Assembly (NCBI RefSeq): GCF_021602345.1
Contig: NZ_BQID01000001.1
Location: 682,001 to 746,000 of the forward strand
Direction: 5' to 3'
Source of the DNA: Pseudomonas pharyngis
GTDB taxonomy: Bacteria > Pseudomonadota > Gammaproteobacteria > Pseudomonadales > Pseudomonadaceae
DNA length: 64,000 nucleotides
The notes beneath the pieces were generated by a model. That model was not told the origin of the DNA. It did no database searches and saw only the letters and a list, made by a program, of their open reading frames with translations. This document shows positions 1 to 13,228 of the stretch, piece by piece. Both the position numbers and the translations under genes were made by a program. Position 1 is the stretch's first letter, and each line of letters begins with the position of its first letter.

Positions 1-810
1 GTGTACCTGCATTCCGAGCGTTTCGTGGCCGACATGGTCAAGGCGCTGCAACTGAACGCGATCAACGAGTTCAAGCGTTTCTACCGTTCGGTGGACGCCC
101 TGCTGATCGACGACATTCAGTTCTTCGCCCGCAAGGAACGTTCCCAGGAAGAGTTTTTCCACACCTTCAACGCCCTGCTTGAAGGTGGCCAGCAGGTCAT
201 CCTCACCAGTGACCGCTACCCGAAAGAAATCGAAGGCCTTGAAGAGCGCCTTAAATCCCGCTTCGGCTGGGGCCTGACGGTTGCCGTCGAGCCGCCGGAG
301 CTGGAAACCCGCGTAGCGATCTTGATGAAGAAGGCCGACCAGGCCAAGGTCGAGTTGCCACACGATGCGGCGTTCTTCATTGCCCAGCGCATTCGCTCCA
401 ACGTCCGTGAGCTGGAAGGCGCGCTGAAACGCGTGATCGCCCACTCGCACTTCATGGGCCGCGACATCACCATCGAGTTGATTCGCGAATCCCTGAAAGA
501 CCTGTTGGCGTTGCAGGACAAACTGGTCTCTGTGGATAACATTCAGCGCACCGTCGCCGAGTACTACAAGATCAAGATCTCCGACTTGCTGTCCAAACGC
601 CGCTCGCGTTCGGTCGCTCGTCCGCGTCAGGTGGCCATGGCATTGTCCAAGGAACTGACCAACCACAGCCTGCCGGAAATCGGCGATGTGTTTGGCGGTC
701 GCGACCACACGACCGTGTTGCACGCCTGCCGCAAGATCAATGAACTTAAGGAATCCGACGCGGACATCCGCGAGGACTACAAGAACCTGCTGCGTACACT
801 GACCACTTGA
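1..810 (+). CDS. dnaA: Chromosomal replication initiator DnaA, C-terminal part (cut by window edge)
   Basis: DnaA binds DnaA boxes at oriC, opens the origin and loads the helicase. Only the last 269 residues are in the window; the frame is open at base 1, so the GTG there is internal and not a start. The Walker B stretch LLIDDIQF of the AAA+ domain lies near the beginning. The sensor-2/arginine-rich region follows, and the C-terminal domain IV carries the family signature [10 protein letters not shown] that reads the DnaA box. Full-length Pseudomonas DnaA is about 500 residues. It is followed 39 nt later by dnaN, the classic dnaA-dnaN-recF-gyrB order. A DnaA-box 9-mer lies within this gene at 531-539. 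Confidence 0.97.
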   Translation: MYLHSERFVADMVKALQLNAINEFKRFYRSVDALLIDDIQFFARKERSQEEFFHTFNALLEGGQQVILTSDRYPKEIEGLEERLKSRFGWGLTVAVEPPELETRVAILMKKADQAKVELPHDAAFFIAQRIRSNVRELEGALKRVIAHSHFMGRDITIELIRESLKDLLALQDKLVSVDNIQRTVAEYYKIKISDLLSKRRSRSVARPRQVAMALSKELTNHSLPEIGDVFGGRDHTTVLHACRKINELKESDADIREDYKNLLRTLTT

Positions 811-849
811 TGAACACCAGCGCAGCTTATTAAGGCAAGGGACTAGACC

Positions 850-1953
850 ATGCATTTCACCATTCAACGCGAAGCCCTGTTGAAACCCCTGCAACTGGTC
901 GCAGGCGTCGTCGAGCGCCGACAGACCTTGCCGGTACTGTCCAACGTGCTGCTGGTTGTCGATGGCCAGCAACTGTCGCTGACCGGTACCGACCTGGAAG
1001 TCGAGCTGGTCGGTCGCGTGCAACTCGAGGAGCCGGCTGAAACAGGTTCCATCACCGTGCCGGCGCGCAAGCTGATGGACATCTGCAAGAGCCTGCCGAA
1101 CGATGCGCTGATCGACATCAAGGTCGACGAGCAGAAGCTGGTGGTGAAAGCCGGCCGTAGCCGTTTCACCCTGTCGACCCTGCCGGCCAACGATTTCCCG
1201 ACTGTGGAAGAAGGCCCGGGTTCGCTGACCACCAGCCTGGAACAGAGCAAGCTGCGTCGCCTGATCGAACGCACCAGTTTCGCCATGGCTCAACAGGACG
1301 TGCGTTACTACCTCAACGGTATGTTGCTGGAAGTGTCGACCGGTGTGATCCGTGCCGTGGCCACCGACGGTCACCGTCTGGCCATGTGCTCGATGCAGGC
1401 CGACATCGGCCAGCAGGATCGCCATCAGGTGATTGTGCCGCGTAAAGGTATTCTCGAACTGGCACGTCTGCTCACCGAGCCGGATGGCAATGTCAGCATC
1501 GTGCTGGGCCAGCACCACATCCGCGCGACCACCGGCGAATTCACCTTCACCTCCAAGCTGGTCGACGGCAAGTTCCCGGACTACGAGCGTGTTCTGCCGA
1601 AAGGCGGCGACAAATTGGTACTGGGCGATCGTCAGGCGCTGCGTGAAGCGTTCAGCCGTACCGCGATTCTGTCCAACGAGAAGTACCGCGGTATCCGTCT
1701 GCAACTGGCTAGCGGTCAGTTGAAGATCCAGGCCAACAACCCGGAGCAGGAAGAAGCGGAAGAAGAAGTAGGCGTGGAATACAACGGCGGCTCCCTGGAA
1801 ATCGGCTTCAACGTCAGCTATCTGCTCGACGTGCTGGGCGTGATGACCACCGAGCAGGTTCGTCTGATCCTGTCCGACTCCAACAGCAGTGCGCTGGTGC
1901 AGGAGTCCGACAACGACGATTCGGCTTACGTTGTCATGCCGATGCGTCTGTAA
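850..1953 (+). CDS. dnaN: DNA polymerase III sliding clamp (beta subunit)
   Basis: The 367-residue protein has the usual length of the beta clamp, a ring-shaped dimer that tethers polymerase III to DNA and serves as docking site for many replication and repair proteins. It begins MHFTIQREALLKPLQ and ends with the family's typical VMPMRL tail, the C-terminal segment that forms part of the client-binding cleft. Three topologically similar domains of about 120 residues span the protein. The start ATG at 850 is preceded by an AAGGGA ribosome site. It sits 39 nt after dnaA and 14 nt before recF, consistent with co-transcription. Confidence 0.98.
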   Translation: MHFTIQREALLKPLQLVAGVVERRQTLPVLSNVLLVVDGQQLSLTGTDLEVELVGRVQLEEPAETGSITVPARKLMDICKSLPNDALIDIKVDEQKLVVKAGRSRFTLSTLPANDFPTVEEGPGSLTTSLEQSKLRRLIERTSFAMAQQDVRYYLNGMLLEVSTGVIRAVATDGHRLAMCSMQADIGQQDRHQVIVPRKGILELARLLTEPDGNVSIVLGQHHIRATTGEFTFTSKLVDGKFPDYERVLPKGGDKLVLGDRQALREAFSRTAILSNEKYRGIRLQLASGQLKIQANNPEQEEAEEEVGVEYNGGSLEIGFNVSYLLDVLGVMTTEQVRLILSDSNSSALVQESDNDDSAYVVMPMRL

Positions 1954-1967
1954 TCAGCTGACTCTGG

Positions 1968-5494
<3,527 letters not shown>

Positions 5495-5512
5495 TCCCGG
5501 TCAGCGCCAACG

Positions 5513-5544
5513 AAAAGGCCAACGCATTTGCGTTGGCCTTTTTT
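5513..5544 (+). terminator. Rho-independent terminator of gyrB
   Basis: A perfect 13-bp stem (AAAAGGCCAACGC, 5513-5525; GCGTTGGCCTTTT, 5530-5542) with an ATTT loop runs into a short T tract. It lies 18 nt after gyrB and between convergent genes, and the A-rich left arm means it may also act on the opposite-strand response regulator. Confidence 0.93.
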
Positions 5545-5556
5545 ATTGCCTGCGAT

Positions 5557-6273
5557 TCACTCCCCTGCCGCCACACTCTCCAACCGATACCCATACCCAT
5601 AAATCGTCAGCAACTGCCAACCCCGATCCGCCGTCAGCCCGAGCTTGTTGCGCAGGCGATAGATATGCGTGTCCAGCGGTCGCGACGTGGACATTTCTTC
5701 GTGGGGCCAGAATCGTTCGTAAAGGTAATCCCGTGAAAGCGGTCGGCCGAGGTTGCTGAACAGACAATGGGCGAGGCGATACTCACGTTCAGTCATAACA
5801 ATCGGTTTCCCGTCGCGGGTAACGGTGAGTTCGGCGTCGTCGAACACCAGGTCGTTGAAACGCAGAACCTCGGCCGGTGCGCTTCGTTGCAGACTGTGCC
5901 GGCGCAATACCGCCGCCACGCGCGCCTTCAGTTCATTGGGCCGAAACGGCTTGCTGACATAATCGTCGGCACCCGCATTCAGGGCCTGGACGATATCGCT
6001 CTCGCCATCGCGGCTGGTGAGCATGATGGCCGCCGGCGGGGCTTCCATGTGTTCGCGGGTCCAGCGCAGCAGCGCCAGGCCGGTGAGGTCGGGCAGTTGC
6101 CAGTCGAGGATCAGCAGGTCGAAGGTTTCCCGGCGCAACTGTCGCAGCAGGTCTTCACCGCTTTCGAAGCTGTGCAGTGACCAGGGCTGTCCTCCGGCCT
6201 CGGCCATTTGTTGCAGGGTCTGCTCGACCCGGCGCAGTTCGGCGGGTTCATCGTCCAGTATCGCAACGCGCAT
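5557..6273 (-). CDS. OmpR/PhoB-family response regulator
   Basis: The 238-residue protein has an N-terminal receiver domain with the acidic pocket LDDE near residue 7, the predicted phospho-acceptor Asp57 in LILDWQ, the conserved Thr/Ser in MLTSRD and the Lys in VSKPF. The C-terminal winged-helix DNA-binding domain ends with RLRNKLG and IYGYGYRLE, typical of the family. It is divergently placed to a histidine kinase whose start is 166 nt away, so the two probably form a pair. The stimulus and regulon are unknown. The pair sits between gyrB and the LPA acyltransferase gene, a junction that is direct in P. aeruginosa, so the two genes look like a local insertion. Confidence 0.9.
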   Translation of the reverse strand: MRVAILDDEPAELRRVEQTLQQMAEAGGQPWSLHSFESGEDLLRQLRRETFDLLILDWQLPDLTGLALLRWTREHMEAPPAAIMLTSRDGESDIVQALNAGADDYVSKPFRPNELKARVAAVLRRHSLQRSAPAEVLRFNDLVFDDAELTVTRDGKPIVMTEREYRLAHCLFSNLGRPLSRDYLYERFWPHEEMSTSRPLDTHIYRLRNKLGLTADRGWQLLTIYGYGYRLESVAAGE

Positions 6274-6439
6274 ACGCGGTGGTTCCTTGTCGCTCGGGCA
6301 ATGGGTGCCGACCGGATCGGCTCACTCCATGCAGTGAAAGTAAGCGGCACGCCGAGGGGTGAGCCGCTATGATTCTTCGGGTCTACGTCCTCAGACCGGC
6401 CGCCTATGAAACCATTCAACCCGCCCTGCCCTGTTCCCC

Positions 6440-7981
6440 ATGAATAACCACCGCCGACGCGAAAGCCGCGTACCCAGCCAGGTTCAGCGTTTGTTCCGGC
6501 AACTGGTGCGCGAGTGGGTGTGGATAAGTCTAGTGCTGTTGCCGCTGACTGCACTGCTTTCCTGGCGTGCGCAGATCAATTTGCATGATCCGGCGCCGTT
6601 GATGGGCGCGGGACTTTCAGTTGCCTTGGTCGCGTGCGTACTTGGGTTGCTGCTGTGGCGCCCGCGTCTGGCACTCTGGCTGACATTGGGCGGGATGGCC
6701 TGTGTGCTGCTGACCAGTGCGGGTCTGGCGGAGATGAGGCGTTGGTGGTCGCCGACGCCGGCGGTGCTGGGCATGTTATTCGGTTATCTGATCTGGAACT
6801 GGCGACGCCTGAGTGTGGTGCTGACCTACTTCGGCTGGGAGCTGGCGCGGCTGGACAGTGAACCGAAAGTCTTTCCCGAACGGCGTCGGGCGCAGTTTCC
6901 CAGCGCCGACCGCTTGCAGGGGCAGATCATGGCGCTTGAGCAAGCCATGAGCCGTACCCGCGATACCCGCCGATTCATTGCCGACGGGCTGGAGTATCTG
7001 CCGGTCGCGACCCTGATCAGCGATCCACGGGGGCAAGTCTTGTTGGGCAACCGCAAGGCCCGGAGCCTGTTCGATCACAATCTGGTGGGCGAGGATGTGC
7101 TCGATCAACTGGCGGGCCTGGGCTATCCGGAGTTATCCACAGAGCCACACCCGCCGCTGTCCGAGCTGCCTCTGCTGGAGTTTCGTGACCACAAGGAACG
7201 TAGCCTGCGCCTGGAACGCGCCGCATTGTTGCCGGTTGATGGCGACCTGCCGATCGGCTGGCTCCTGAGTCTCACTGACCTCAGCGCCGAACGCGCCGCC
7301 GAGGAACAGCGCGGTGTGTTGCTGCGCTTCCTGTCCCATGACCTGCGCGCGCCCCATTCGGCGATTCTTGCCCTGCTCGATGTGCACCGACATCAGGCGG
7401 GAACGGATTCGCCACTGTTCGAACAGATTGAGCGCCAGGTACGCCGGGCGCTGGAACTCACCGACGGCTTCGTTCTGCTGGCCCGTGCGGAATCCGAGGC
7501 GTACCAGTTTCAACCGAGCCTGTTCGGGATGCTGGTCATGGACGTTCTGGATCAGGCGTTGCCCATCGCTCAGCAAAAACGCATCGAGCTCCTGAGCGAC
7601 ATGGACGAACAATCACAGGAGCGTCTGATTTTGGCCGATCAAGGCTTGTTGACCCGCGCCCTGTTCAACCTGCTGGAAAATGCGATCAAGTACAGCCCGG
7701 CTGGATCCACAGTGAATCTGCGTGTCAGTTGCGACAACGACTGGCTGCGTTGTGAACTGTCCGATCAAGGCAAAGGAATCGCTGCAGAAGAACTGCCTGA
7801 CCTGTTCAGCCAGTACCGGCGGTTTTCCTCTGCGCAGGGTATCGATGGCGTGGGGCTTGGGCTCTCGATGGTCAAAGCTGTGATCGATCACCACGGCGGT
7901 CGGATCGAATGCCTGAGTGTGGTTGACCAAGGCACGACGTTCCTTCTGGAACTGCCACTGATCGCTGAAGAGCAGGCATAA
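6440..7981 (+). CDS. Membrane histidine kinase, apparently lacking its extracytoplasmic sensor domain
   Basis: The 513-residue kinase has one hydrophobic segment at about residues 27-41 and further segments at about 55-72, 77-95 and 108-120. A PAS-like region follows at about 180-280, then HisKA with His300 in FLSHDLRAP and a HATPase domain (NLLENAIKYS, DQGKGI, GVGLGLSM). The N-terminal REWVWISLVLLPLTALLS and the YLIWNWRRL segment resemble the parts flanking a periplasmic CHASE2 domain in related Pseudomonas kinases. Here the two are separated by only a few dozen residues plus membrane segments, so the large sensor seems to be missing. The start ATG at 6440 gives the only sensible N terminus. 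It is paired with the divergent regulator. Confidence 0.85.
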   Translation: MNNHRRRESRVPSQVQRLFRQLVREWVWISLVLLPLTALLSWRAQINLHDPAPLMGAGLSVALVACVLGLLLWRPRLALWLTLGGMACVLLTSAGLAEMRRWWSPTPAVLGMLFGYLIWNWRRLSVVLTYFGWELARLDSEPKVFPERRRAQFPSADRLQGQIMALEQAMSRTRDTRRFIADGLEYLPVATLISDPRGQVLLGNRKARSLFDHNLVGEDVLDQLAGLGYPELSTEPHPPLSELPLLEFRDHKERSLRLERAALLPVDGDLPIGWLLSLTDLSAERAAEEQRGVLLRFLSHDLRAPHSAILALLDVHRHQAGTDSPLFEQIERQVRRALELTDGFVLLARAESEAYQFQPSLFGMLVMDVLDQALPIAQQKRIELLSDMDEQSQERLILADQGLLTRALFNLLENAIKYSPAGSTVNLRVSCDNDWLRCELSDQGKGIAAEELPDLFSQYRRFSSAQGIDGVGLGLSMVKAVIDHHGGRIECLSVVDQGTTFLLELPLIAEEQA

Positions 7982-8010
7982 AAAAACCGGCTATATCAGC
8001 CGGTTTCCTT
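7981..8010 (+). terminator. Rho-independent terminator of the histidine kinase gene
   Basis: AACCGGCT (7985-7992), loop ATATC, AGCCGGTT (7998-8005), then a T-rich stretch. It directly follows the kinase stop codon. The rest of 8011-8138 is AT-rich and shows no gene, only a DnaA-box 9-mer at 8126-8134. Confidence 0.85.
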
Positions 8011-8138
8011 ACTTCCGAAAAAAACTTATGCACCTTTTACGGTGTTTTATCAGCTTCGGAAATATATAAGTAAATCAGTGAGTTAATTCGATAATTCGGG
8101 ATTTTGCGAACAAACCGTACACAGGTTATCCACAAATC

Positions 8139-8918
8139 TCAGACAGCGATCTGATCGTTCGCAGCCGGTGCCTGAGGGGCCGGAGGCAGCGAGCCCATTT
8201 CTCGTTGTGTTTTCTCGTTCCACGCCTGCACCCGGTCATTCAGATCGGCGATGGCGCGCGGGCCACTACCCTCGGCGTACATCGGCTCACCGATGACCAC
8301 GGTAATCACACCCTGCTTTTTACCCCAACCGATTTTCGGCCAGAACTTGCCGGCATTGTGTGCAATCGGCAGTACCGGAAGCCCCGCATTCACCGCCAAT
8401 GCGCTGCCACTGCGGGAGAACTTGCCGATGGTGCCGTGGGGAACGCGAGTGCCTTCAGGGAAGATCAGCACCCAGACATTGTCCTTGAGCAGCTCGTCAC
8501 CTTTCGCCGCCACCTGCTTGAGGGCGGCTTTCGGGTTGTCGCGGTCAATCGCGATCGGTCGCAGCATGGCCATGGCCCAGCCGAAGAACGGCACGTACAG
8601 CAATTCACGCTTGAGCACCTGGCTCAAGGGCGAGAAATAAGCGGAGAGAAAAAACGTCTCCCAGGTGCTCTGGTGGTTCGATTGAATCACACAGGGCCGG
8701 TCAGGCACGTTTTCCGCGCCTTTGACTTCGTAACGGATACCGAGAAATACCTTGGTCAACCACAAGGCGCAGCGGCACCAGTACACGTTGATGAAACGAT
8801 AGCGCGCCTTGAACGGCAGAAAGGGCGCGATAAAAAAGCTCAGGCTGCACCACAGCAGAGCGGTGGTACCCAGCAGCAGGTAAAAGAGGAAGATTCTGAT
8901 GGCCTGCAGTATCGACAT
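8139..8918 (-). CDS. 1-acyl-sn-glycerol-3-phosphate acyltransferase (LptA/HdtS type)
   Basis: This enzyme transfers an acyl chain to lysophosphatidic acid in inner-membrane phospholipid synthesis. The 259-residue product starts at ATG 8918 (MSILQAIRIFLFYLL), dropping an unlikely upstream extension. An N-terminal membrane segment is followed by the acyltransferase motif I NHQSTWE near residue 78 (an HX4E form of the usual HX4D) and motif III FPEGTR near residue 150. The position next to gmhB and glyS matches P. aeruginosa PA0005 (lptA) and, from memory, HdtS of P. fluorescens F113. HdtS was first reported as an N-acyl-homoserine-lactone synthase and then shown to be an LPA acyltransferase. The lipid role is the safer call. 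Confidence 0.9.
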   Translation of the reverse strand: MSILQAIRIFLFYLLLGTTALLWCSLSFFIAPFLPFKARYRFINVYWCRCALWLTKVFLGIRYEVKGAENVPDRPCVIQSNHQSTWETFFLSAYFSPLSQVLKRELLYVPFFGWAMAMLRPIAIDRDNPKAALKQVAAKGDELLKDNVWVLIFPEGTRVPHGTIGKFSRSGSALAVNAGLPVLPIAHNAGKFWPKIGWGKKQGVITVVIGEPMYAEGSGPRAIADLNDRVQAWNEKTQREMGSLPPAPQAPAANDQIAV

Positions 8919-9000
8919 GGCGACGTTTACCGTTACGGGCAATGCCCGACTGTTCAAGCGCACTCCCGATCAATCCCTGGTCAGGAACTTCAGAAGCACT

Positions 9001-9534
9001 CTAGTTGTGGATAAGTTCTGCGGCAATTGCCGCGAGATCGTCAAAAATCAGGGTGCCAACCGGCAAGGTCTTGGCCTGAGTCTTTTCGCCTTTCCCGGTC
9101 TTTACCAAAACGGGCTGTGAATCGACGGCTTTGGCGGCCTCCAGGTCACCAAGGCTGTCGCCGACGAACCAGACATTCGTCAGCGCGACGTTGTAATGCT
9201 GTGCGATGGTTTTCAACATCCCCGGTTTCGGCTTGCGGCAGTCGCAACCCTCATCCGGTCCATGCGGGCAATACACGATCAGCCCGACTTCACCGCCCTG
9301 CTCCGCTACCAGCGTGCGCAGGCGCGCGTGCATGGCATCGAGGGTGGCGAGGTCGTAGTAGCCGCGAGCAATGCCCGACTGGTTGGTGGCGACCGCCACC
9401 GTCCAGCCGGCCTTGCTCAACTGCGCAATCGCTTCGATCGAGCCGGGCAGCGGAATCCACTCCTCCACCGACTTGATGTAAGCGTCGGAGTCGTAATTGA
9501 TCACTCCGTCCCGATCGAGAATCAGCAGTTTCAA
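9001..9534 (-). CDS. gmhB: D-glycero-beta-D-manno-heptose-1,7-bisphosphate 7-phosphatase
   Basis: GmhB removes the 7-phosphate from heptose bisphosphate in ADP-heptose synthesis for the lipopolysaccharide core. It is a HAD-family phosphatase: DRDGVIN holds the nucleophile and acid/base Asp, NQSGIARG gives motif II, and FVGDSLGDLEAA gives motif IV. The CPHGPDEGCDC loop carries the Cys/His zinc ligands typical of GmhB. I chose the TTG at 9534 (177 aa, beginning MKLLILDRDG) because a GAGGG ribosome site lies 7 nt upstream. An in-frame TTG at 9540 has no spacing. It follows glyS by about 10 nt and belongs to the same transcript. Confidence 0.93.
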   Translation of the reverse strand: MKLLILDRDGVINYDSDAYIKSVEEWIPLPGSIEAIAQLSKAGWTVAVATNQSGIARGYYDLATLDAMHARLRTLVAEQGGEVGLIVYCPHGPDEGCDCRKPKPGMLKTIAQHYNVALTNVWFVGDSLGDLEAAKAVDSQPVLVKTGKGEKTQAKTLPVGTLIFDDLAAIAAELIHN

Positions 9535-9544
9535 CAGCAATCCC

Positions 9545-11599
9545 TCAACCCAGCAGCGAAATGTCGGCAACGCCCAGGAACAGGCCCCGCAGACGCGCCA
9601 GCAGCGCGTAACGGTTGGCCCGCACATTGGCGTCGTCGGCATTGACCATCACCGCGTCGAAGAACGCATCCACCGGCTCGCGCAGTGCAGCCAGACGTGC
9701 CAGCGATTCGTTGTACTGACGCGCCGCAGCCATTGGCTGTACAGCCTGGTCCGCTTGCTGGATCGCCGAGTACAGCGAGAACTCGTTGGCGTTGTCGAAG
9801 TATTTGGCCTGGACTTCGGTCGGCACCGAGCCTTCCACCTTGCTCAACAGGTTCGATACGCGCTTGTTCACCGCCGCCAGCGCTGCCGCTTCCGGCAGTT
9901 TGCGGAAGGCCTGAACCGCTTGCACACGCTGGTCGAAGTCCAGCGCCGAACCCGGCTTCAGGGCACGCACCGACAGGTAGGTGGCGACATCCACGCCTTC
10001 GTCTTCGTAACGCGCACGCAGACGGTCGAAGATGAACTCCAGCACCGCGTCGTTCAGGCCGGCAGCCTTGACCTTGGCACCGAAGGCATTCACGGCGAAC
10101 GCCACGGCGTCGTTCAGGTCCAGATCCAGTTGTTTCTCGATCAGGATCCGCAGCACGCCCAATGCCGCACGGCGCAGGGCATACGGGTCTTTGCTCCCGG
10201 TCGGCAGCATGCCGATGCCGAAGATGCCGACCAGGGTGTCGAGCTTGTCGGCGATGGCCACGGCCGCACCGGTCAGGGTGGCAGGCAGTTCAGCGCCGGC
10301 ACCGCGCGGCATGTACTGCTCGTTCAGCGCCAGGGCGACGTCTTCCGGCTCGCCGTCATTGAGGGCGTAGTAGTAACCGGCGACACCTTGCATCTCCGGG
10401 AACTCGCCGACCATTTCGGTGGCCAGGTCGCACTTCGACAGCAGGCCTGCACGGGCAGCCCACGAAGCGTTGCCGCCGATGCGTGCGGCGATGTACGCGG
10501 CCAGTTTCGACACGCGCTCGGCCTTGTCGTAGACGCTGCCGAGTTTCTCCTGGAACACCACGTTCTGCAGGCGATCGTTGAACGCTTCGAGCTTCTGCTT
10601 CTTGTCCTGCTTGAAGAAGAACTCGGCGTCGGTCAGGCGTGGGCGAACCACCTTCTCGTTACCGGCGATGATCTGCTGCGGGTCTTTGGATTCGATGTTG
10701 GCCACAGTGATGAAACGTGGCAGCAACTTGCCGTCGGCATCCAGCAGGCAGAAGTACTTCTGGTTGTCCTGCATGGTGGTGATCAGCGCTTCCTGCGGCA
10801 CGTCGAGGAAGCGTTCCTCGAACGAGCACACCAGCGGTACCGGCCACTCGACCAGCGCGGTCACTTCGTCGAGCAACGCAGGAGGCACGATCGCGGTGCC
10901 TTCCTGACGGGTGGCCAGTTCTTCGGTGCGCTTGCCGATGATTTCGCGACGCTCGTTGGCATCGGCCAGCACGTAGGCGGCACGCAGGTCGGCCAGGTAG
11001 CTCGACGGCGAACCGATGCGCACGCTTTGCGGGTGGTGGAAACGGTGGCCACGGGATTCACGGCCAGCCTTCTGCGCGAGGATCGTGCAGTCGATGACCT
11101 GGTCGCCGAGCAGCATCACCAGCCACTGGGTCGGACGCACGAACTCTTCCTTGCGCGCCCCCCAACGCATGCGTTTCGGGATCGGCAGGTCGTTCAGCGA
11201 GTCTTCGACGATGGTCGGCAGCAGGCTGGCGGTCGGCTTGCCGGCGATGTTCTGGCTGTAGCGCAGTTTCGGACCGCTCTGGTCGATTTCGCTCAACTCG
11301 ACGCCGCACTTCTTGGCAAAACCCAGTGCCGCTTGAGTCGGGTTGCCTTCGGCATCGAACGCGGCCTGACGCGGCGGGCCGTCGAGGTTGATGCTGCGAT
11401 CCGGCTGCTGGGTGGCCAGCGCAGTGATCAGCACAGCCAGACGGCGCGGCGCGGCGTAAACGGTTTTGCTCTCGTAATTCAGGCCAGCGGCTTGCAGGCC
11501 CTTGTCGATACCGGCCAGGAACGCTTCGGCCAGGGTGTTCAGGGCTTTGGGTGGCAGTTCTTCGGTGCCCAGTTCAACCAGAAAATCTTGAGCACTCAT
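9545..11599 (-). CDS. glyS: Glycyl-tRNA synthetase beta subunit
   Basis: GlyS is the tRNA-binding subunit of the bacterial alpha2beta2 glycyl-tRNA synthetase. The 684-residue length fits the family. The N terminus ([17 protein letters not shown]) is the highly conserved GlyS start. The HD-like central region and the C-terminal DALR anticodon-binding segment ([10 protein letters not shown]) follow. Its ATG overlaps the last codons of glyQ by 4 nt, so the two subunits are translationally coupled. Confidence 0.97.
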   Translation of the reverse strand: MSAQDFLVELGTEELPPKALNTLAEAFLAGIDKGLQAAGLNYESKTVYAAPRRLAVLITALATQQPDRSINLDGPPRQAAFDAEGNPTQAALGFAKKCGVELSEIDQSGPKLRYSQNIAGKPTASLLPTIVEDSLNDLPIPKRMRWGARKEEFVRPTQWLVMLLGDQVIDCTILAQKAGRESRGHRFHHPQSVRIGSPSSYLADLRAAYVLADANERREIIGKRTEELATRQEGTAIVPPALLDEVTALVEWPVPLVCSFEERFLDVPQEALITTMQDNQKYFCLLDADGKLLPRFITVANIESKDPQQIIAGNEKVVRPRLTDAEFFFKQDKKQKLEAFNDRLQNVVFQEKLGSVYDKAERVSKLAAYIAARIGGNASWAARAGLLSKCDLATEMVGEFPEMQGVAGYYYALNDGEPEDVALALNEQYMPRGAGAELPATLTGAAVAIADKLDTLVGIFGIGMLPTGSKDPYALRRAALGVLRILIEKQLDLDLNDAVAFAVNAFGAKVKAAGLNDAVLEFIFDRLRARYEDEGVDVATYLSVRALKPGSALDFDQRVQAVQAFRKLPEAAALAAVNKRVSNLLSKVEGSVPTEVQAKYFDNANEFSLYSAIQQADQAVQPMAAARQYNESLARLAALREPVDAFFDAVMVNADDANVRANRYALLARLRGLFLGVADISLLG

Positions 11600-12549
11600 T
11601 GTGCAGCCTCCAGCTTGGCCAGTACTTCGTCACGCAGGTCCGGGGTTGCCATCGGGAAGCCCAGCTTGGCGCGGGCCAGCAGGTAGGCTTGAGCGACGGA
11701 ACGCGCCAGGGTGCGTACGCGCAGAATGTATTGCTGACGCGCGGTCACCGAGATCGCCCGGCGCGCATCCAGCAGGTTGAAGGTGTGCGAGGCCTTCAGG
11801 ACCATTTCATAGCTTGGCAACGGCAGCGGCTGGTCGAGTTCGATCAGGCGCTTGGCTTCGCTTTCATAGAAGTCGAACAGTTCGAACAGCTTGTCGACGT
11901 TGGCGTGTTCGAAGTTGTAGGTGGACTGCTCCACTTCGTTCTGGTGGAACACGTCGCCGTAGGTCACTTTGCCGAACGGACCGTCAGCCCAGACCAGGTC
12001 GTAGACCGAATCCACGCCTTGCAGGTACATGGCCAGACGCTCGAGACCGTAGGTGATCTCGCCGGTCACCGGGTAGCACTCGATGCCGCCCGCTTGCTGG
12101 AAGTAGGTGAACTGGGTCACTTCCATGCCGTTCAGCCAGACTTCCCAGCCCAGACCCCAGGCGCCGAGGGTCGGCGATTCCCAGTTGTCTTCGACGAAGC
12201 GAATGTCGTGGACCAGCGGGTCCAGGCCGACATGCTTGAGGGAGCCCAGGTACAGTTCCTGGAAGTTGTCCGGGTTCGGTTTCAGAACCACCTGGAACTG
12301 ATAGTAGTGCTGCAGACGGTTCGGGTTTTCGCCGTAACGGCCGTCAGTCGGACGGCGGCTTGGCTGCACGTAGGCGGCGTTCCAGGTTTCCGGGCCGATG
12401 GCGCGCAGGAATGTCGCGGTGTGGAAAGTGCCGGCGCCTACTTCCATATCGTAGGGCTGAAGTACCACACAACCTTGCTCGGCCCAGTACTGCTGGAGCG
12501 CGAGGATCAAGTCTTGGAAGGTACGCACGGCTGGCGTAGGCTGGCTCAC
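11596..12549 (-). CDS. glyQ: Glycyl-tRNA synthetase alpha subunit
   Basis: GlyQ is the catalytic class II subunit that activates glycine. The protein is 317 residues from the GTG at 12549 ([18 protein letters not shown]). Longer in-frame starts would run into the divergent tag gene and lack similarity. Recognisable GlyQ stretches include [13 protein letters not shown] and [18 protein letters not shown]. It is divergent from tag with an 81-nt spacer and heads the glyQ-glyS-gmhB-acyltransferase transcript. Confidence 0.97.
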   Translation of the reverse strand: MSQPTPAVRTFQDLILALQQYWAEQGCVVLQPYDMEVGAGTFHTATFLRAIGPETWNAAYVQPSRRPTDGRYGENPNRLQHYYQFQVVLKPNPDNFQELYLGSLKHVGLDPLVHDIRFVEDNWESPTLGAWGLGWEVWLNGMEVTQFTYFQQAGGIECYPVTGEITYGLERLAMYLQGVDSVYDLVWADGPFGKVTYGDVFHQNEVEQSTYNFEHANVDKLFELFDFYESEAKRLIELDQPLPLPSYEMVLKASHTFNLLDARRAISVTARQQYILRVRTLARSVAQAYLLARAKLGFPMATPDLRDEVLAKLEAAQ

Positions 12550-12630
12550 GAAATTCACCTGTTTCTTGGGCTGCGATTTAAAGAGCGGGAGTATACCCGA
12601 TTCAGTCGCACCTCCACCCCCTGGAGCCTT

Positions 12631-13188
12631 ATGCCACGCTGCTTTTGGTGCAACGAAGATCCGCTGTACATGGCTTACCACGATCAGGAGTGGGGTACGC
12701 CGCTACGCGATGCGCAGGGTTTGTTCGAGTTGCTTTTGCTCGAAGGGTTCCAGGCCGGGCTGTCGTGGATCACCGTGCTGCGCAAGCGCGAGCGATATCG
12801 CGAGGTGTTGTTCGGCTTCGACGTACAGCGCGTGGCGCAAATGAGCGACGCGGAAATCGATGAATTGATGCTCGATCCGGGAATCATCCGCAATCGCCTC
12901 AAACTCAATGCCGCCCGGCGCAACGCCCAGGCCTGGCTGGCGCTGGAGGATCCGGTGGCCTTCCTCTGGTCGTTTGTGGATAACCGCCCGGTGATCAATC
13001 ATTTCAAGGATCGCAGCGAAGTCCCGGCGATCACCCCGCAAGCCGTGGCCATGAGCAAGGGCCTGAAAAAGGCCGGTTTCACCTTCGTCGGTCCGACCAT
13101 CTGCTACGCGCTGATGCAGGCCTCGGGCATGGTCATGGATCACACTCAGGACTGCGACCGCTACGCGCAGCTCGTCAACGGCGGTTAG
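12631..13188 (+). CDS. tag: DNA-3-methyladenine glycosylase I
   Basis: Tag excises 3-methyladenine from alkylated DNA as the first step of base excision repair. The 185-residue product has the family's helix-hairpin-helix glycosylase fold without the usual catalytic Asp. Near the N terminus are CFWC and YHDQEWG, with the purine-contacting Glu in [11 protein letters not shown]. The C-terminal HTQDCDRY supplies the His and Cys that complete the zinc site with the N-terminal Cys and His. A DnaA-box 9-mer occurs in the gene at 12975-12983. It corresponds to P. aeruginosa PA0010. Confidence 0.95.
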   Translation: MPRCFWCNEDPLYMAYHDQEWGTPLRDAQGLFELLLLEGFQAGLSWITVLRKRERYREVLFGFDVQRVAQMSDAEIDELMLDPGIIRNRLKLNAARRNAQAWLALEDPVAFLWSFVDNRPVINHFKDRSEVPAITPQAVAMSKGLKKAGFTFVGPTICYALMQASGMVMDHTQDCDRYAQLVNGG

Positions 13189-13228
13189 AATGGCCGCCTC
13201 GCGCACAGCACAAGATCAGGAGTGACCT

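Larger units (their letters stand above)
6519..9014. repeat. Four perfect DnaA-box 9-mers
   Basis: Perfect copies of TTATCCACA or its complement TGTGGATAA occur at 6519-6527 (minus), 7133-7141 (plus), 8126-8134 (plus) and 9006-9014 (minus). Two are inside the kinase gene, one is between genes, and one overlaps the end of gmhB. They belong to the wider set discussed in the findings. Confidence 0.75.

Noticed and set aside
810-849. Origin of replication between dnaA and dnaN
   Set aside because: The spacer is only 39 nt with no DnaA boxes or AT-rich unwinding region; oriC should lie upstream of dnaA, outside the window.
9497-11686. 729-codon plus-strand frame antisense to glyS
   Set aside because: Shadow frame caused by high GC at third positions; glyS on the other strand is a clear full-length match.
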